A DNA stretch of 64,000 nt from Eustoma russellianum (Eukaryota > Streptophyta > Magnoliopsida > Gentianales > Gentianaceae): the NCBI GenBank assembly GCA_036186865.1, contig AP025075.1, positions 16,145,548 to 16,209,547 of the forward strand, given 5' to 3'. The notes below the pieces were generated by a model that worked only from the letters and a program-made list of their open reading frames with translations, had not been told where the DNA came from and ran no database searches. Made by a program: the position numbers and the translations under genes. The stretch's first letter is position 1. The number at the start of each line of letters is the position of its first letter. Shown one piece after another: positions 35,238 through 48,400 of the stretch.

Positions 35238-36856
35238 TTGGAGACAAGTGGACCAACCAAAAAGGAGCTAGTTGGCAAAATTACCAACTTGAAAATTTCA
35301 AAGATAAAACCAACGGCTATATTGGTTTTCTTTGGTATTTTCAGCAGATTTTTTGAAGTCAAATGAAGACTTCACATGTCCTATTATTGTGTTTGAAGTT
35401 GGGGATATTTTGGTGGTATTATCCTTTCTTATTTTATTAAGGAAAAACAAAAATTATTTTTGGAAAATATGTAAGGTAGCCAACGGCTACTTGAAGTTTT
35501 GGAGCTGATTTTTTGAAATGTTCAAATCCCACATGCCTATTATCTTTCCAAAGAGTTAAAAAGATGATGGAATTGTTATAGTGCTATTATCTTCACATTT
35601 TCAAGACAATTCCAAGTCACTTTTAGTTGAAAAATTTCGGCTAAAATCATTTTGCCAAGGTGGACCAATCATTGTGTTTTATTTTGCCAAGTGTTCAAAG
35701 CCAACCAATGATAAGAAGACATTTGGAATTGATGATGAAGATAGTAACACATTGGAAGTCTTATCTCCAAGGCTCAAATCACACTGTAAATAGAGGCAAT
35801 GGTGAAGAAGATGAAACACACTTGAAGCTCACAAGCATTTGTTGAATTGTCTAGCTTTCATCTTCATCTTCTTGTTGTTATTGTTTTATTCATTGTAGCA
35901 AAGGTGTTCTTGTTGTATTGTGGTGAGCTACAAGCCTCTTGAGCTTCATTTGTAAGATTGATTAGCCATCTTTATAAGGCTACATCAATAGGTTGTAGAA
36001 GTGTTGCAACTAAGTGTTGCTTAGAAGGTGATTATCCAAGTCTTAAGTAGGGTTGGTGTATAACCCAAGGATCAAGCTTGGCTCTTGTTGTAAGGCGTTC
36101 ATTTCATAGTAAAATCCAAGGAAAGGTGTTCCTTGGGACTGGAGTAGGTCACATTGACCGAACTAGGATAAATCCTCGGTGTTCTTCTCTTGTTTCTTTA
36201 TTTCTGTTTTCTGCCTGTTTTTTACTGCAGTTTTCACCCAACTTCACACAATTTGAAAATTCATGATTTTTGGTGGCGTTATACTTCAGACTGTTAGCTT
36301 TCATTTGCAACAAGAATCACTTGATTTGACCAAGGAAAAGTTAGTCTTTCAGTCTTTGCAAGATAACTGCTCCAATCTAGCTGCAATCTGACCAGTTTTG
36401 AGAAAACTTAAATTCTGTATTTTTCAAGAATTATTTAACGTCAAGGCCTTTTGGAAACTTCATCTACACATCCTAAGGAGTGTTTTGATATAAAGATAAA
36501 CCTTTTTGGTTGAGTATTCAAATAGAAACACTATTTGCAAAATCAGCAACATTCTGTCCAATTCTTTCTAGATTGACCATCTGAACCTTTTTATTTGTTT
36601 GAAGGGTCAAACGATCTTATTTTTGTCTGATTTTTGGACAGAGTCTTGTTAACTCATTGAAGTTTAATTCTGAAAAGTTTCATAATTTTTGGAGTTGTGT
36701 AAAATTATTTGTGAATTTTTAAATACAGGTTATGAATCTGAGGTGGTCTCAGATTCTGTTTTCAAAGGGGATTTTAACAAAGGGTTTTAGTGTAATTTCC
36801 GCTAACCACTATTCACCCCCCTCTAGTGGTGTTTATTGCAGGTGTACGGTCCAACA
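35238..36856 (+). repeat. Sirevirus 5' LTR, right arm
   Basis: It continues the LTR after the nested element, starting with the second TTGGA, and matches 43804-45441. It ends GTGTACGGTCCAACA. No gene is seen; frames of 60-76 codons here recur in the 3' LTR. Confidence 0.92.
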
Positions 36857-36858
36857 TT

Positions 36859-36870
36859 TGGTATTAGAGC
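36859..36870 (+). other. Primer binding site of the nested Sirevirus
   Basis: TGGTATTAGAGC lies two bases after the LTR end; it has one C-to-T change from the initiator-Met consensus. Confidence 0.85.
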
Positions 36871-36979
36871 CAGACCAACACCACTCAAAAGGAGCAAGAT
36901 TAAACACCGTACGAACAATACAAGACCAAGAAACAACGATTCATTATATACTGCTTGTCTCAAATCCAAGGTACATACT

Positions 36980-39278
36980 ATGACTATTGTTTCTCACAAA
37001 GGTGAGTTGGGAGGTATGTCTACACAACGCCCTCCTCTTTTTGACGGCAATAATTTTGTTCATTGGAAACTAAGAATGAGACTATTCTTAATGGCTATAG
37101 ACATTGATTTATGGTCTATAGTTGAAAATGGGCCGTACATTCCAATGAAAGTTATACAAGTTAGTGGAGTAACTCAAGAGGTTGAAAAATATAAAAGTGA
37201 ATGGTCATCGGATGATAAAAAGAAAATGTCCATGAATGCTAAAGCTATGCAATTACTTTTAAATGGACTTACAACTTCTGAAGCAGGATATGTGTCAAAT
37301 TGCACAAGCGCACACGACATGTGGAAATCACTTGTATTAAAGCATGAAGGTGCTAGTGGTGTTAAAGAGTCAAAAATAAACATGCTTATGACTGAATTAG
37401 AGACTTTCAAAATGTTGCCAAACGAATCCATAACATCTATGGATTTGAGGATTACTAATATTTTCAATGCCCTTGAAGCTTTAGGGAAGTCATTTTCGAA
37501 CAGTGAAAAGGTTCAAAAGGTGCTACGAAGCCTCCCTGCTGAATGGGATCCAAAGGTGACTGCAATCGAGGAGACAAAGTCAATCACTAAAATGGATGAA
37601 TTGATCGGGTCTCTTAAAGTCTATAAGGTAAAACTGAACCAACGAAAGTTTGAATCGTCTAAGTCATCCGGTAAGTCAATAGCTTTCAAAACAATCGAAA
37701 CACATGCTAGTAACGATGATAGTAATAGTGATACTGAATTAGACGATGACTTGATATTCATCATCATCATCATCCGTACCCAGTATATCCCAACGACAGC
37801 AAAAGCTATCGTCAGGGTCTGGGGAGGGTAAGTGGTAGGCAGACAATACCTCTATCCCAAGGGATAGAGAGTATGCTTCCAGTGAGACCCCCGGCTCTCC
37901 CTGCATAAATGACATGATAATATGTATATGTTGTCCAAATAGGAATAGACAACGTAATTCTTCTTCTTCTTTTTCTCAACCTAGGAAGAATAACACAAAC
38001 AAATGGTATAATAAAGAATTAAAGTGTTATGAATGCGGTCAAAAAGGACATATTTCATACGACTGTCCTACGAAGAAAAATAATAATAACAACAACAATA
38101 ATAAACAAGCCAAGGACATGGAGGCTCAAACGACAAAGACAAAGGAGTCTAAGGCAAGAAAAGGGAAACGAGCAATGAAGGTGAGCACATGGAGCGACTC
38201 ATCCGACTCAGAATCCGAAACTGAGGAAGCTCAAGTCTGCTTCGTATCCAACGAGGTATGTTCTTCTTTTGATAGTGATTCTGATAGTGACATGACATTT
38301 GATGAAATGTATGAAGAATTCCTAAGAATGCATGCTCACTGTAAGAGGCTCTCTAAAGAAAAGAAGAAACTAGTTGAAGAAAATGACAAGTTGAATACGT
38401 CCAACTTGGAATTTCCCGATCAACTAGAATCTCTTAAACAAGAGTCTTCTAATACTCTTGATTCTTTGGAGAATAAAATTGAATCATATAGAAAAGATGA
38501 ACAAAAGTTGCAAATGGAAAATAAAATGTTAAAATCCAAGTTAGAAAGTTGTGAAAATGAAATAGTGCAACTTAAGTCTTCTAAATTTACCTTAGAAAAA
38601 ATGATAGAACAATTTAAATCTGGTGCAAATATGTTAGATACACTTATATCATCACAAAAGTATGGAAATGATAAAACTGGATTGGGATATAAAGAAGAAG
38701 ATGACAAATTAGATAAAAAGACTAAGTTTGTATCATCAACTACGAAACAACCTTATAAAGTTATAAAAACAAATTTGCCTGCTAAATCTTCTTCTACTCC
38801 TTCTTCTACTTATTCAAAGAAAAAGATGCAGCATGCACCCATAAAAACACACACGCATAACTATACATCTAGGCCAAACTTTGCATCTAGGCAACCTAGA
38901 AATTATGCCTATATGTATACAAATGCAACGAGACATAATAAAATGCATTCAACATATTATGAACCTAAGTATAGGCAACACTCTTATAAGTCGTATAGAA
39001 ATGCCTATGAACACACTTATACTGCGCCATATAAGAAACAAATTCACATGCCTTATACACATCATAAATCTTGGCCATCCTATAATTATTATCAACCACG
39101 GCACAACATGTATAACGATGCATCTTCACTTATGTGGAATAATCATGTATATGCTAATTCTTCTTATTTTCCAAATTATAACAATGCTAAAAATGTGCCT
39201 AGAAGGTATATTCAAGTTTGGATACCTAAGGGATATCTAAACAAGAATAGTGCCCCTAACATTCAAGGACCCAAATAA
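36980..39278 (+). pseudogene. Sirevirus Gag, interrupted by a SINE
   Basis: The ATG at 36980 (MTIVSHKGELGGMS) precedes QRPPLFDGNNFVHWKLRMRL, the start of the plant copia gag domain. The domain continues to about 37745 (KVLRSLPAEWDPKVTAIEE). A SINE-like insert (37757-37908) breaks the frame. It resumes at about 37914 with the knuckle CYECGQKGHISYDC (near 38027), an acidic SDSDSD stretch, a coiled coil (about 38350-38640) and a Tyr/His-rich tail ending VWIPKGYLNKN...GPK. The total is close to the 636 residues of the related Gag at 59881. The gene stops at TAA 39276-39278, and the pol frame lies in the same register. Confidence 0.88.
37757..37908 (-). mobile_element. SINE-like insertion in Sirevirus gag
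   Basis: The 152-bp insert is flanked by ATGACTTGATA (37746-37756) and ATGACATGATA (37909-37919), an 11-bp duplication with one mismatch. On the minus strand it reads AGCCGGGGGTCTCACTGGAAGC, then CCTCCCCAGACCC, and ends in a (GAT)n tail. From memory this resembles the 3' half of common dicot SINEs. The head is short, so it may be 5' truncated. Confidence 0.72.
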
Positions 39279-39308
39279 AGGGTACCTAAAACTTTGTCCC
39301 CATTGTAG

Positions 39309-42300
39309 GAAAAACGCAAGGAATGCAAGAAGGAGGCAAAGTCAAAAAATCTAAAAACCAAATGGTTTTTAGATAGTGGATGTTCGAGACATATGACGGG
39401 GAACCCCGAACTATTCATCGAATTGGAACATATCAAAAATGGAGGAAAAGTAACATTCGGTGGCAACAACAAAGGACAAGTTGTTGGAAAAGGAACAATT
39501 GGGGACCCTAACACATTTCAAATACGAAATGTGTTATTAGTAAGCAATCTATCTTATAATTTACTTAGTATTTCTCAACTTATAGATTGTGTTTATAATG
39601 TCTCCTTTCTTCCCAATTCTTGTGATATAATAAATGAAAAAGGAGAAACGGTTTTAAAAGGAAATAGAAATGGAAATATTTATATCCTTACCTTAGATAA
39701 CATGTTAGATGCTAAGGTTAAGTGTCTAATATCACATGACTTAGATGTAAATTTATGGCATAGAAGATTAGGCCATATAGGAATTTCAACTATTAAGAAA
39801 TTGTCTAAGAAGAATTTAATTAGAGGAATGCCTAAGTTAGACTTAGATAATTTTCAAATGTGTGAAACATGTATTAAGGGAAAACACATTAAAGAAACCT
39901 TAAAACGGAAACATGAAGTGAGTACTAGTCATGTACTAGAATTGCTTCACTTAGACTTATTTGGTCCAAGTAGGACAAGAAGTCTAGGTGGACATTACTA
40001 TGTGTGTGTCATAGTAGATGATTACTCACGCTACACATGGACATTGTTCTTAACACATAAAGACGATGCTCCATTAGCAATCGAAACCCTTATCAAGCAA
40101 CTTGAAAACATTTACGAAGAAAATGTCAAAAGAATTAGGAGTGATAGATGTGGAGAATTTAAAAATAAAGACGTAATCATATTTTGTGAACTATATGGAA
40201 TCAAACATGAATTCTCACCACCTAGAACACCACAACTCAATGGAGTTCTTGAACGTAAAAATAGAACGATTCAAGAAGTTGCTAGGACAATGCTGTGTGA
40301 AAATAAATTACCTAAATATTTATGGGCTGAAGCTGTTAGTTGTGCATGCTATATTATAAATAGGCTCACTATTAGAAAGAAATTAAATAAAACACCTTAT
40401 GAATTACTAAACAATAGACAACCTAAGATAGATTATCTTAAAGTATTTGGATGTAAATGTTTTGTGCTGAACACAAAGGATAATCTAGATAAATTTGAAC
40501 AAAAGTCTATTGAATGCATATTTGTTGGGTATTCAACTAACTCAAGAGCATATAGGTGTTATAATCCTGCATCTAGAAAAATAATTGAATCTATACATGT
40601 GAAATTCAATGAAAATGCATGCTTTGAAGTTAGTGATAAACATCAACATAAACAAGAAACAAATGTTGAAAATATGTTTGATGATGATGTATTACTTGAG
40701 CCTATACTTGATCATCTAGAACCAACTCCCCCTGAACAAGACATGCATGAACCCTTAGATGATATAAATGAAGAAACTTTGCAGTTGGAAGATACAACTA
40801 ATGATCCAATTACATATGATAACGTTCATACTAATGAAACATTTGAACAAGATGAGGGTGAACCTAGTCAAGACAGTAATTGGTGGCACCCTAGAGAATT
40901 AATCATTGGGGATCCAAGTGTTGGGGTTAGAACACGTAGAAATATAAGTCAACTTGAAGGACATAGCTTAATCTCACAATTAGAACCTAAGAACGTAAAG
41001 GAAGCCTTAAGTGATATATCTTGGATAGATGCTATGCATGAGGAATTAAATCAATTCACAAGGAACAATGTGTGGGACTTAGTACCTAAAACCGAAAACA
41101 AGTCAATAATAGGATCGAAATGGGTGTTTAGGAATAAGATGGACGAATAAGGAAACATTACAAGAAATAAGGCTAGACTAGTCGAACAAGGTTATAATCA
41201 ACAAGAAGGAATAGATTATGAAGAAACCTTTGCACCCGTTGCACGACTAGAAGCAATTAGATTGTTACTTGCGATTGCAAGTCTAAGTAACATTAAACTC
41301 TTCCAAATGGATGTCAAGAGTGCGTTCTTGAATGGATACATCCAAGAAGAGGTGTTTGTCAAACAACCCCCTGGATTCGAAGATCCAAAGAATCCTAACC
41401 ATGTTTACAAGCTTAAGAAAGCTCTATATGGTTTGAAACAAGCTCCAAGAACTTGGTATGATAGATTTGCAAACTTTCTTATTGCAAATAATTATCAAAG
41501 GGGAACTATAGACAACACATTATTCCTAAAAAGAAAAGGCAATGATTTGTTAATAGTTCAAATATATGTTGACGATATCATCTTTGGTTCAACCAACCCT
41601 ACCTTAGTAAAAGACTTTGAAAAGTGTATGAAGTCAGAATTTAAAATGTCAATGGTAGGAGAGTTGAATTATTTCTTAGGACTTCAAATCAAACAAACCC
41701 CTCAAGGAATACACATTAGCCAACTTAAGTATGTCAATGATATGATTAAGAAGTTTGGCTTTGAAGAGTTGAAACCTACAACTACCCCTATGAGTGTTAG
41801 TACCAAACTTGATAAGGATGAAAATGGTAAACCTTTTGATGACACACTCTATAGGTCCATGATTGGATCACTGGTATACTTAACTGCATCAAGACCTGAT
41901 ATCATGTTTAGTGTGTGTATGTGTGCTAGGTTTCAATCTTGTCCTAAGGTATCACATTACAATGCAGTGAAAAAGATCTTTAGATATCTTAAGCATACAC
42001 CTCACTTAGGACTGTGGTATGATAGAAACGCTAAGTTGGAATTACATGCATGTAGTGATGCTGATTATGGTGGTTGCAAATTAGATAGAAAATCCACTAG
42101 CGGTACTTGTCAATTCATAGGAACCTACTTGATTTCTTGGTTTTCTAAAAAGCAAGCTAGTGTAGCTCTTTCTACCACTGAAGCCGAGTATATCGCTTTG
42201 AGTTTGTGTACTACCCAAATACTTTGGCTTAAACAGAAACTTAGTGATTTTGGCATTAAAATGAAAAAGATTCTAATTTTCTGCGATAGCACAAGTGCAA

Positions 42301-42518
42301 TCAATCTTTCCCGGAATCTGGTGCTTCATTCTTAGGCCAAACACATTGAGGTGCGATACCACTTTCTTTGCGATCATGTTCAAAATGACGATATAGTGAT
42401 AAACCATATAAGAACTGATCACCAAATCGCTGGTATCTTCACCAAACCCCTTAATCAAGCCACTTTTGAAAACTTACGAGCCAAATTAGGAATGATGACT
42501 TACAATACCATTGCATAG
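39309..42518 (+). pseudogene. Sirevirus Pol with two nonsense codons
   Basis: The frame opens at 39309, right after a TAG in the context CATTGTAGG. The protease has WFLDSGCSRHMTG (near 39363). Integrase has HRRLGHIGIS, CETCIKGKH, LLHLDLFGPSR, VIVDDYSRYTW, RSDRCGEF (Cys for the usual Gly) and PPRTPQLNGVLERKNRT. RT has MDVKSAFLNGYIQEE, YGLKQAPRTWYDRF and YVDDIIFGS. RNase H has CSDADYGGCKLDRKSTSG and STTEAEYIAL. TAA at 41148-41150 replaces a sense codon before the RT core, and TAG at 42333-42335 lies near the RNase H end. The frame otherwise continues to TAG at 42518 (MMTYNTIA). Confidence 0.92.
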
Positions 42519-42544
42519 TTCTATCTTTTGCATGATTTGCAAAA

Positions 42545-42787
42545 TAAAGGGGGAGATAGAATAAGAACATGATTTTAGCTAATAATTCATGATGAATCAT
42601 ACGCTAAGTTTTAATTGGTATAAATTTTGGAGCATAGGTTAAGGGGGAGAGTATGAGTTGAGGGGAGCAGCATACTATTTAAAAGTTGAAAACATTTGGT
42701 TGAAAACATTTGGTTACATTTTTGATTATAAGTTGTGACATTAAAATCATGTTAGGTTATTTTGAAAATCATCCAAAAGGGGGAGAA
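42545..42787 (+). other. Multiple polypurine-tract-like motifs before the 3' LTR
   Basis: AAAGGGGGAGAT (about 42545), TTAAGGGGGAGAG (about 42639), GAGGGGAGCAG (about 42660) and CCAAAAGGGGGAGAA (about 42773) lie between the pol stop and the LTR; the last abuts it. There is no gene in this gap. Confidence 0.85.
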
Positions 42788-45441
42788 TGTTGAGAAATAT
42801 GTTTGGATAATTTTCAAAGTCATGATTTTAAGTGGTGAATACTTAAAAATGTCACACATGGTGTTATATGTGATTAAAAGTTGAAAAAGTTGAAAAAGTT
42901 GACATCAATCTCTCAGGTTATTGCACATCGATCGATCTATGTACATAATCTCTCACATCGATCGATCTATGTAAGGCAGAAAAGTTTAAGGCCTTTCTGT
43001 GAGACATCGATCTCTGAAGCTGAGGCACTTCGATCGATCGATGCTAGGGTTTTTAGGAATATTTTTCTAAAATGTGAGAATTTGGTTGTTTTCATTTGTA
43101 CATGATTTATACATGCTCATTATGTGCTTATTATGTGTTTTTGGTGATTAATATTGTCTTGTGACTAACGTGCCTTGGAAGTTTCTACAACTTACCAAAA
43201 AGGGCAAAATTGGTATTTTGAGTTTTGTAGGAGCATCACATGGTGAAAATGTTTCAAGGATGTATTCGCATTATATTTATCATGACAAAGGTGATATTAT
43301 GAGTATTTCTAACCATCGGGGTCAATCTGGAGTTTTCTCACACCAGGGGTATTTTGGTCATTTCATCCCTGAGGGTATTTTTGGTATTTTCACTCAAGGA
43401 ATCTCTTGAGCATATTATTATCTTCATTCTGGAGCTGTGTTATTATTATTTTGAAGATAATATGGTGATCTTATATCTTATTCTCTCAACCGATGATATT
43501 ATTGACTATAGCTGGATATGTGACGATTTGAGATGTCACATTCTATTTTTTCTTGAAGACCCTCTTATATATGTTATAAGAGAACATTTATCATCATTAT
43601 TCAGATATTATAAAGGTGTCAAAGGTGTGGAAATGATCTCAACATATAAGAAGAAATATTGGGGAATTTCGGTGTTACACGTTGACATAATCTTGTCAAT
43701 TGTTATCTATTTATTTCTTCTTCAAAAATCAGAGTTGCTACACATATATATGTTTAAAAACGTGAATATGCTGGTGGATATGATGTGGAGTTCATTTTAC
43801 GAGTTGGAGACAAGTGGACCAACCAAAAAGGAGCTAGTTGGCAAAATTACCAACTTGGAAATTTCAAAGATAAAACCAACGGCTATATTGGTTTTCTTTG
43901 GTATTTTCAGCAGATTTTTTGAAGTCAAATGAAGACTTCACATGTCCTATTATTGTGCTTGAAGTTGGGGATATTTTGGTGGTATTATCCTTTCTTATTT
44001 TATTAAGAAAAAACAAAAATTATTTTTGGAAAATATGTAAGGTAGCCAACGGCTACTTGAAGTTTTGGAGCTGATTTTTTGAAATGTTCAAAGCCGACAT
44101 GCCTATTATCTTGCCAAAGAGTTGAGAAGATGATGGAGTTGTTATGGTGCTATTATCTTCACATTTTCAAGATAATTCCAAGTCACTTTTAGTTGAAAAA
44201 TTTCGGCCAACATCATTTTGCCAAGGTGGACCAATCATTGTGTTTTATTTTGCCATGTGTACAAAGCCAACCAATGATGAGAAGACATTTGGAATTGATG
44301 ATGAAGATAGTAACACATTGAAAGTCTTATCTCCAAGTCTCAAATCACACTGTAAATAGAGGCAATGGTGAAGAAGATGAAACACACTTGAAGCTCACAA
44401 GCATTTGTTGAATTGTCTAGCTTTCATCTTCATCTTCTTGTTGTTATTGTTTTATTCATTGTAGCAAAGGTGTTCTTGTTGTATTGTGGTGAGCTACAAG
44501 CCTCTTGAGCTTCATTTGTAAGATTGATTAGCCATCTTTATAAGGCTACATCAATAGGTTGTAGAAGTGTTGCAACTAAGTGTTGCTTAGAAGGTGATTA
44601 TCCAAGTCTTGAGTAGGGTTGATGTATAACCCAAGGATCAAGCTTGGCTCTTGTTGTAAGGTGTTCATTTCATAGTAAAATCCAAGGAAAGGTGTTCCTT
44701 GGGACTGGAGTAGGTCACATTGACCGAACCAGGATAAATCCTCGGTGTTCTTCTCTTGTTTCTTTATTTATGTTTTCTGCCCGTTTTTTACTGCAATTTT
44801 CACCCAACTTCACGCAATTTGAAAAAATAGCTAAACATTTTCAAAATTCGTGATTTTTGGTGGAATTATACTTCAGACTGTTAGCTTTCATTTTCAACAA
44901 GAATCACTTGATTTGAGCAAGGGAAAGTTAGTCTTTCAGTCTTTGCAAGATAACTGCTCTAATCTGGCTGAAATCTGACCAGTTTTGAGAAAACTTAAAT
45001 TCTGTATTTTTCAAGAATTATTTAACGTCAGGGCCTTTTAGAAACTTCATCTAAACATCCTAAGGAGTATTTTGATATAAAGATCAACCTTTTTGGTTGA
45101 GTATTCAAAGAGAAACACTATTTGCAAAATCAGCAACATTCTGTCCAATTCTGTCCAGATTGACCATCTAAATCTTTTTATTTGTTAGAAGGGCCAACGA
45201 TCTTATTTTTGTCTGATTTTTGGACAGAGTCTTATTAACTTATTGAAGTTTAATTCTGGAAAGTTTCATAATTTTTTGAGTTGTGTACAATTATTTGTGA
45301 ATTTTTAAATACGGGTTCTGAATCGGAGGTTGTCTCAGATTATGTTTTCAAAGGGGATTTTAACAAAGGGTTATAGTGTAATTTCCGCTAGCCACTATTC
45401 ACCCCCTCTAGTGGTGTTTATTGCAGGTGCACGGTCCAACA
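42788..45441 (+). repeat. Sirevirus 3' LTR, 2654 bp
   Basis: It runs from TGTTGAGAAATATG to GGTGCACGGTCCAACA. The ATCGATCG-rich cluster is at 42903-43043. It shows the empty site of the nested element at 43804. A 192-codon frame (43354-43932) is only partly kept in the 5' LTR, so I do not call it a gene. CAAAT follows. Confidence 0.94.
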
Positions 45442-48400
45442 CAAATCGTAATAACATGTATCGACGAGCTAAAACAAAATATCATAAGATGAAATATCCA
45501 TAACAAGAGTACATCATAATACCTCTGCATAAGTGTCATAATACATCCCTGATACAAAATATCAAAATACAGAGCTGGAAATCCGAAATACAAAAGGGGC
45601 CGTAGCCAGCTACTAATCAGCTCCGTACGTCTACTGCTGAGGCTCGTATTTAATAAACGCCGCTTTCGGGTCCTGTGGATCTGCGTGGTAATATTAAGGG
45701 GTGAGCGATAACGAATTGCTCAGCAAGTCGTTCCGCCTAGGTCCGTCAAGTGGACCATACGTAGGGGTAGGGTAAAGGGTGATACAGTATGATGAAGCAC
45801 AGTGTAACATAACACTTAATGCAGCGTAAACTGAAACATGGAGTAAATACTGACAAATAAAGAGTGAAAATAATAATTCAGGTAACATATCCACATCCAT
45901 ACTGATAGACAGTATCCTAGCAGAAACATACAACCTTGTTGGATAACTTTCTTTATCTTATGGATGACTTGCTCCTGCTAGCATTCATTTTGGTTTGTCT
46001 CTGTTGATTTGCAGTGTTTCTTGTCTTACATGTAAGATTCTTGTCTTAATGTTATTTGGTACATGAGACATGATCGTGACATATGCAAAGGAAAATGTTT
46101 TATGACACATGCAGCGAAAAACTTTCTTGCATCGATAAAGCTTTGTTCCATGCTTGCTTAAACATGACATGACATAACATGAATGGCTATAGCACTTTCT
46201 TAACATGAGAATGGTACCCACAACATACCGAATGATTCTCCGAATAGCCACGAGTATCGTCTATGAATCCCGATGGTCCAACCACGGTGTTACATCATAT
46301 GTACATAGGACTAACGGTGACACGCTATCGTAGAGACCTTGGGTCCTGGACACGGTGTTACACTCCATGATCATGTATTTGACCCTGACATCCTCCCCCA
46401 GGACCAGACACAGCCGCCAAACTGAACGTCATGGACGCAACAGAAAAGGCAGAGATCCCTTACCTCGGGCAAGGTGTTACACTCAGCCTACGTATCATGC
46501 GTATAAAGATAGGTACAGAGCCCTTGTCCCAGACAAGATGTTACACTTACCTATGAGTACAAGCATACGTCGTATGGAATCAGCCATCTCGGGGTACGAA
46601 TTCTTGAGAAATCTCATAATCTTGAAACATTTTAAAATTACAATCTTCGAAAACGAAGCATGCATAAAAATCAGCTTGTAACATGAAACATGAGGACAGA
46701 ATGCATGACATAGATTTTCTTGAATAGATATCTTCAAGTTCATTCTTGATTTGGCCGAGTTCTTGTTGGTGGGCAAGTGATGTTAATTATACTTCTCATA
46801 ATGCATATCATTATTCTTAGGCAATGGTTTTTCTAGGCTTATTCACATATGTGTCCCAAGGATGTCTTTAATTATAACAATCATGAGGGGTTGAAATTAT
46901 GTCCCTTGAGCCGTTTAACTTGACTTGGAACATTTCCGTATTTACATTGTCGGACATTAGCACCATTTCATTTTAACAATTTAAGTTATTTAAATAAACA
47001 TTCTTGAATCATACTATTATGAAAAGTCCTAAGATTACATTGTATTTGGGGGTGGGTGGCTGAAGTTGGGCTTAGGGCCGGAAGTCCTGTAGCCACAATC
47101 ACATTTGGTTTCTTCTTTTGCTTGTAAATACTAATTGGTCTTATTTCCTTTAACCAATTAGTTTATTGGGCTAGTTTCATGCTCTTATGGACAATGATAT
47201 CAAACATTTTGGACTTATGAGCCTATTTTCAAAAGGCCATTTGGCCGAATTTATTATGGCCCAATTTCTTAATTTCATTTTGTATAATGAGCTCCATTAT
47301 GGCCCTTTTTCTTTTGTTACATGCAACAATTACATAATCTCACCCCAATAATAAGTTGTGCATTCCACTTCCTTATTTTATGCACATGGCCGAAAGTATG
47401 AATGTACATAAATGGATTTTTCCATGGTCAATGCCAAGCTTGATGTTCATGATATTTCTAATGGCTACCAAGTTTATCAATTAATACATACTCAAGTCAT
47501 ACCCAACTAGCATGTTCATAATAATCATCCAAAAACACATGAAAGTACATAAGTTGTAACATGATATGAGGATGGTCATATTACACTTATCATATGACAT
47601 ATGAGGCTAGATACTTAGAAATTTTATATGGCATCTTCCCATCTAAGTCCAAGATCATCAAAATATACATCATGATGATGGTGATGAATCCATGGACTCA
47701 TCAAGGAGTCATGTCCGCCCCCTTATAGCCAAGTAAATGCTAATACTCTCATGAATAATGTTCAAAGATATCATCTTAATATGCATGCATGGAAGAACAA
47801 TGCATTTTGAGTCATTATGAAACTAACATGGTCTATTTTCATGATATACCTTCCTGCTTTATATAAGTCCAAACAAATAGCATGCATGTATCAATACACC
47901 AAAGAAGACAACCATTAGCTTCCTTATTAATCTAATACTCACATTTGTCTACCATCTTGCATGTAAGTGTAGAAGTCACAGGAAAGATTCTTTCTTTTGG
48001 GCATATACGGCCACATGGTTCTAGATGACTAGATTTCATCTTGCATGTTAGATCCAAGAAGTATTCTAGGCTTATTTGATGATCTTATTCAACCTAAGAG
48101 CACATGCATCAACAAATTTCACATGCAATACATCTTTCTTATCATCAACTTAGAGATCTTGATTTTTCTTTATATGTATGGTCCATTAATTATTAATGAG
48201 ACTTCTAACCTTAAATTTCAATTCTCTTGAAGGAACTAGGAAGAAATACTTGCCTTTGTAGCTTGAACCTTACACTAGATGAGGAAAGATCTCTTCTTTG
48301 GTCCTTTGGTTGGTGGTCGCGGCCTTGATGGCCAAGAGAAAGAAAAATTAGTTCTTTTTGGAATTAAGATGAGAGTTTGAATGTACAAAATCATTTGTAC

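Larger units (their letters stand above)
26942..45441 (+). mobile_element. Ty1/copia Sirevirus with another element nested in its 5' LTR
   Basis: LTRs of TGTTGAGAAATATG...GGTCCAACA lie at 26942-36856 (split) and 42788-45441. The duplication CAAAT flanks it (26937-26941 and 45442-45446). Inside are a primer site, gag, pol in the order protease, integrase, RT, RNase H, and several polypurine tracts before the 3' LTR. The coding region has a SINE insertion and two nonsense codons, so it is non-functional. Confidence 0.93.

Noticed and set aside
43354..43932. 192-codon frame in the Sirevirus 3' LTR
   Set aside because: The matching region of the 5' LTR is broken by small changes, it has no known domain, and it crosses the LTR's promoter-type sequence.
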